NCBI GenBank assembly: GCA_964538515.1
Contig: CAZIEW010000002.1
Span: 103,855-167,854 of the forward strand
Length of the DNA stretch: 64,000 bases
Direction of reading: 5' to 3'
DNA from: CALBZH01 sp964538515
Lineage (GTDB): Bacteria > Desulfobacterota > Syntrophobacteria > Syntrophobacterales > Syntrophobacteraceae
The translations under genes were made by a program, and so were the position numbers. This document shows positions 62,656 to 64,000 of this stretch, in pieces. Position 1 is the first letter of the stretch. Each line of letters opens with the position of its first letter. Under the pieces are notes generated by a model that did not search any database, was not told the origin of the DNA, and saw nothing but the letters and a program-made list of their open reading frames with translations.

Positions 62656-62802
62656 GAAGGAAGCTCTCCGAGTATGGTTGCGTCAATGCGGGGACGCGGC
62701 TATTATCGCGGACGAATCGGGCGGAATCCGCTGTTTCTTTTATTATGGACCGTTGTAAGTTACAAGAAAAAGGTCCTGAGACTGAGACCATGGAGGGACG
62801 AG

Positions 62803-63137
62803 ATGATCGACCTGATCAAGAAGACCGTTCTGGCTGGAATCGGAGTCGCGGTCCTGACTGCTGAGAAAGTCCACGAAGTCACCCACCGTTTTGTAGAGGA
62901 AGGAAAGATCTCGACGGAAGAAGCCGAGAAGCTGGCCGATGAGCTGGCCAAGGCCGGCGAGCGCCAGTTGGACGAGATGAGCGGAAAGATGTCCGAAACC
63001 ATCCGCAAAGGGCTGGAAAGCATCGAGCTGGTACGGAAGAAGGACTTCGATGCTCTCTCGGCCCGCGTCGAGGTCCTCGAAAGGAAGCTCGGAATTGAGC
63101 CCCAAACGGCCTCACCCTCCGAGCCCGTGGACGAAGC

Positions 63138-63141
<4 letters not shown>
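62803..63141 (+). CDS. Phasin-like coiled-coil protein
   Basis: Protein of about 112 residues that is nearly all helical with heptad patterns (IDLIKKTVLAGIGVAVLTAEKVHEVTHRFVEEGKIS in outline). It resembles the small phasin/PhaF-like polyhydroxyalkanoate granule proteins and the DUF of similar Desulfobacterota proteins, with an acidic Pro-rich tail. Start is ATG 62803 with GGAGG at a good distance. The stop overlaps the GTG of the ABC ATPase gene, so the two are translationally coupled; this is unusual for a phasin and may mean a different role. Confidence 0.65.
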
Positions 63142-63938
<797 letters not shown>

Positions 63939-64000
63939 AGAAGGAGTCGGGGGTCGGGGGTCAGAGGCACCCTTGGGGTCGGCAGGAAAGGTTCCCACGG

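Overview
The window (about 58-60% G+C by eye, compact genes, many short same-strand operons) looks like the chromosome of a strictly anaerobic, hydrogen-cycling member of the Desulfobacterota, most like the Syntrophobacterales. This rests on the combination of a Tat-exported periplasmic [NiFe] hydrogenase, a complete hydrogenase maturation set, a selenocysteine-containing HdrA/MvhDGA-type hydrogenase, sigma-54 regulators, and oxygen-defence genes typical of anaerobes. No rRNA, tRNA, CRISPR array, insertion sequence or prophage was recognised.

Layout. 1-9185: end of an rlmN-type gene, an HNH protein, then a minus-strand block of ppiD, a PLDc_N-type membrane peptide, two adjacent large GTPases and a DUF4126-type membrane protein, followed by an NADPH-reductase-like flavoprotein and a small unknown gene. 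9266-20721: a sigma-54-type response regulator with an altered GAFTGA loop, a GlcD-type oxidase, an M3 peptidase, an AmgK/MurU-like sugar recycling pair, a glycine-zipper lipoprotein, a second NtrC-type regulator with an intact loop, and next to it a textbook sigma-54 promoter driving a receiver protein that has lost its phospho-acceptor Asp. 21216-24753: periplasmic [NiFe] hydrogenase hynBA, its endopeptidase and hypC. 24748-31720: asnS, a YyaL-type thioredoxin-domain protein, zinc-ribbon mini-proteins, peroxiredoxin, TlpA-like protein and a ferritin-like protein. 31994-38844: hypA-hypB-hypF-hypD-hypE plus a radical SAM protein.

39105-46862 is the highlight. A 16-bp-arm palindrome and a plausible promoter precede an endopeptidase gene, a long hdrA, mvhD, an frhB-like gene, mvhG and mvhA. 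Three of these (HdrA, MvhD, MvhA) carry in-frame UGA codons exactly where the families have a conserved Cys. The hairpins behind the mvhD and mvhA UGAs have the same offset (first stem base 17 nt after the UGA) and the same loop, TGGAC. A conventional reading would truncate or split all three genes. The operon predicts a cytosolic, H2-using, flavin-based electron-bifurcating complex with selenocysteine at the Ni site, in the electron-transfer subunit and in HdrA. It has no HdrBC; an FrhB-like iron-sulfur flavoprotein sits inside the operon instead.

47277-51176 is housekeeping (purM, rpmB, ubiE/menG, a methyltransferase, rpe, a cold-shock protein). 51503-61240 is a signalling and envelope block: a PP2C phosphatase, a Ser/Thr kinase with zinc ribbon and PEGA-like tail, a secreted protein of seven Ig-like repeats, a FadL-type outer membrane protein, a zinc-ribbon/FHA protein and an FHA-GAF-nucleotide cyclase. 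The window ends with a DUF362 ferredoxin-like protein, a phasin-like coiled-coil protein and a polar amino acid ABC ATPase.

All calls come from reading motifs and contexts; no database search was run.
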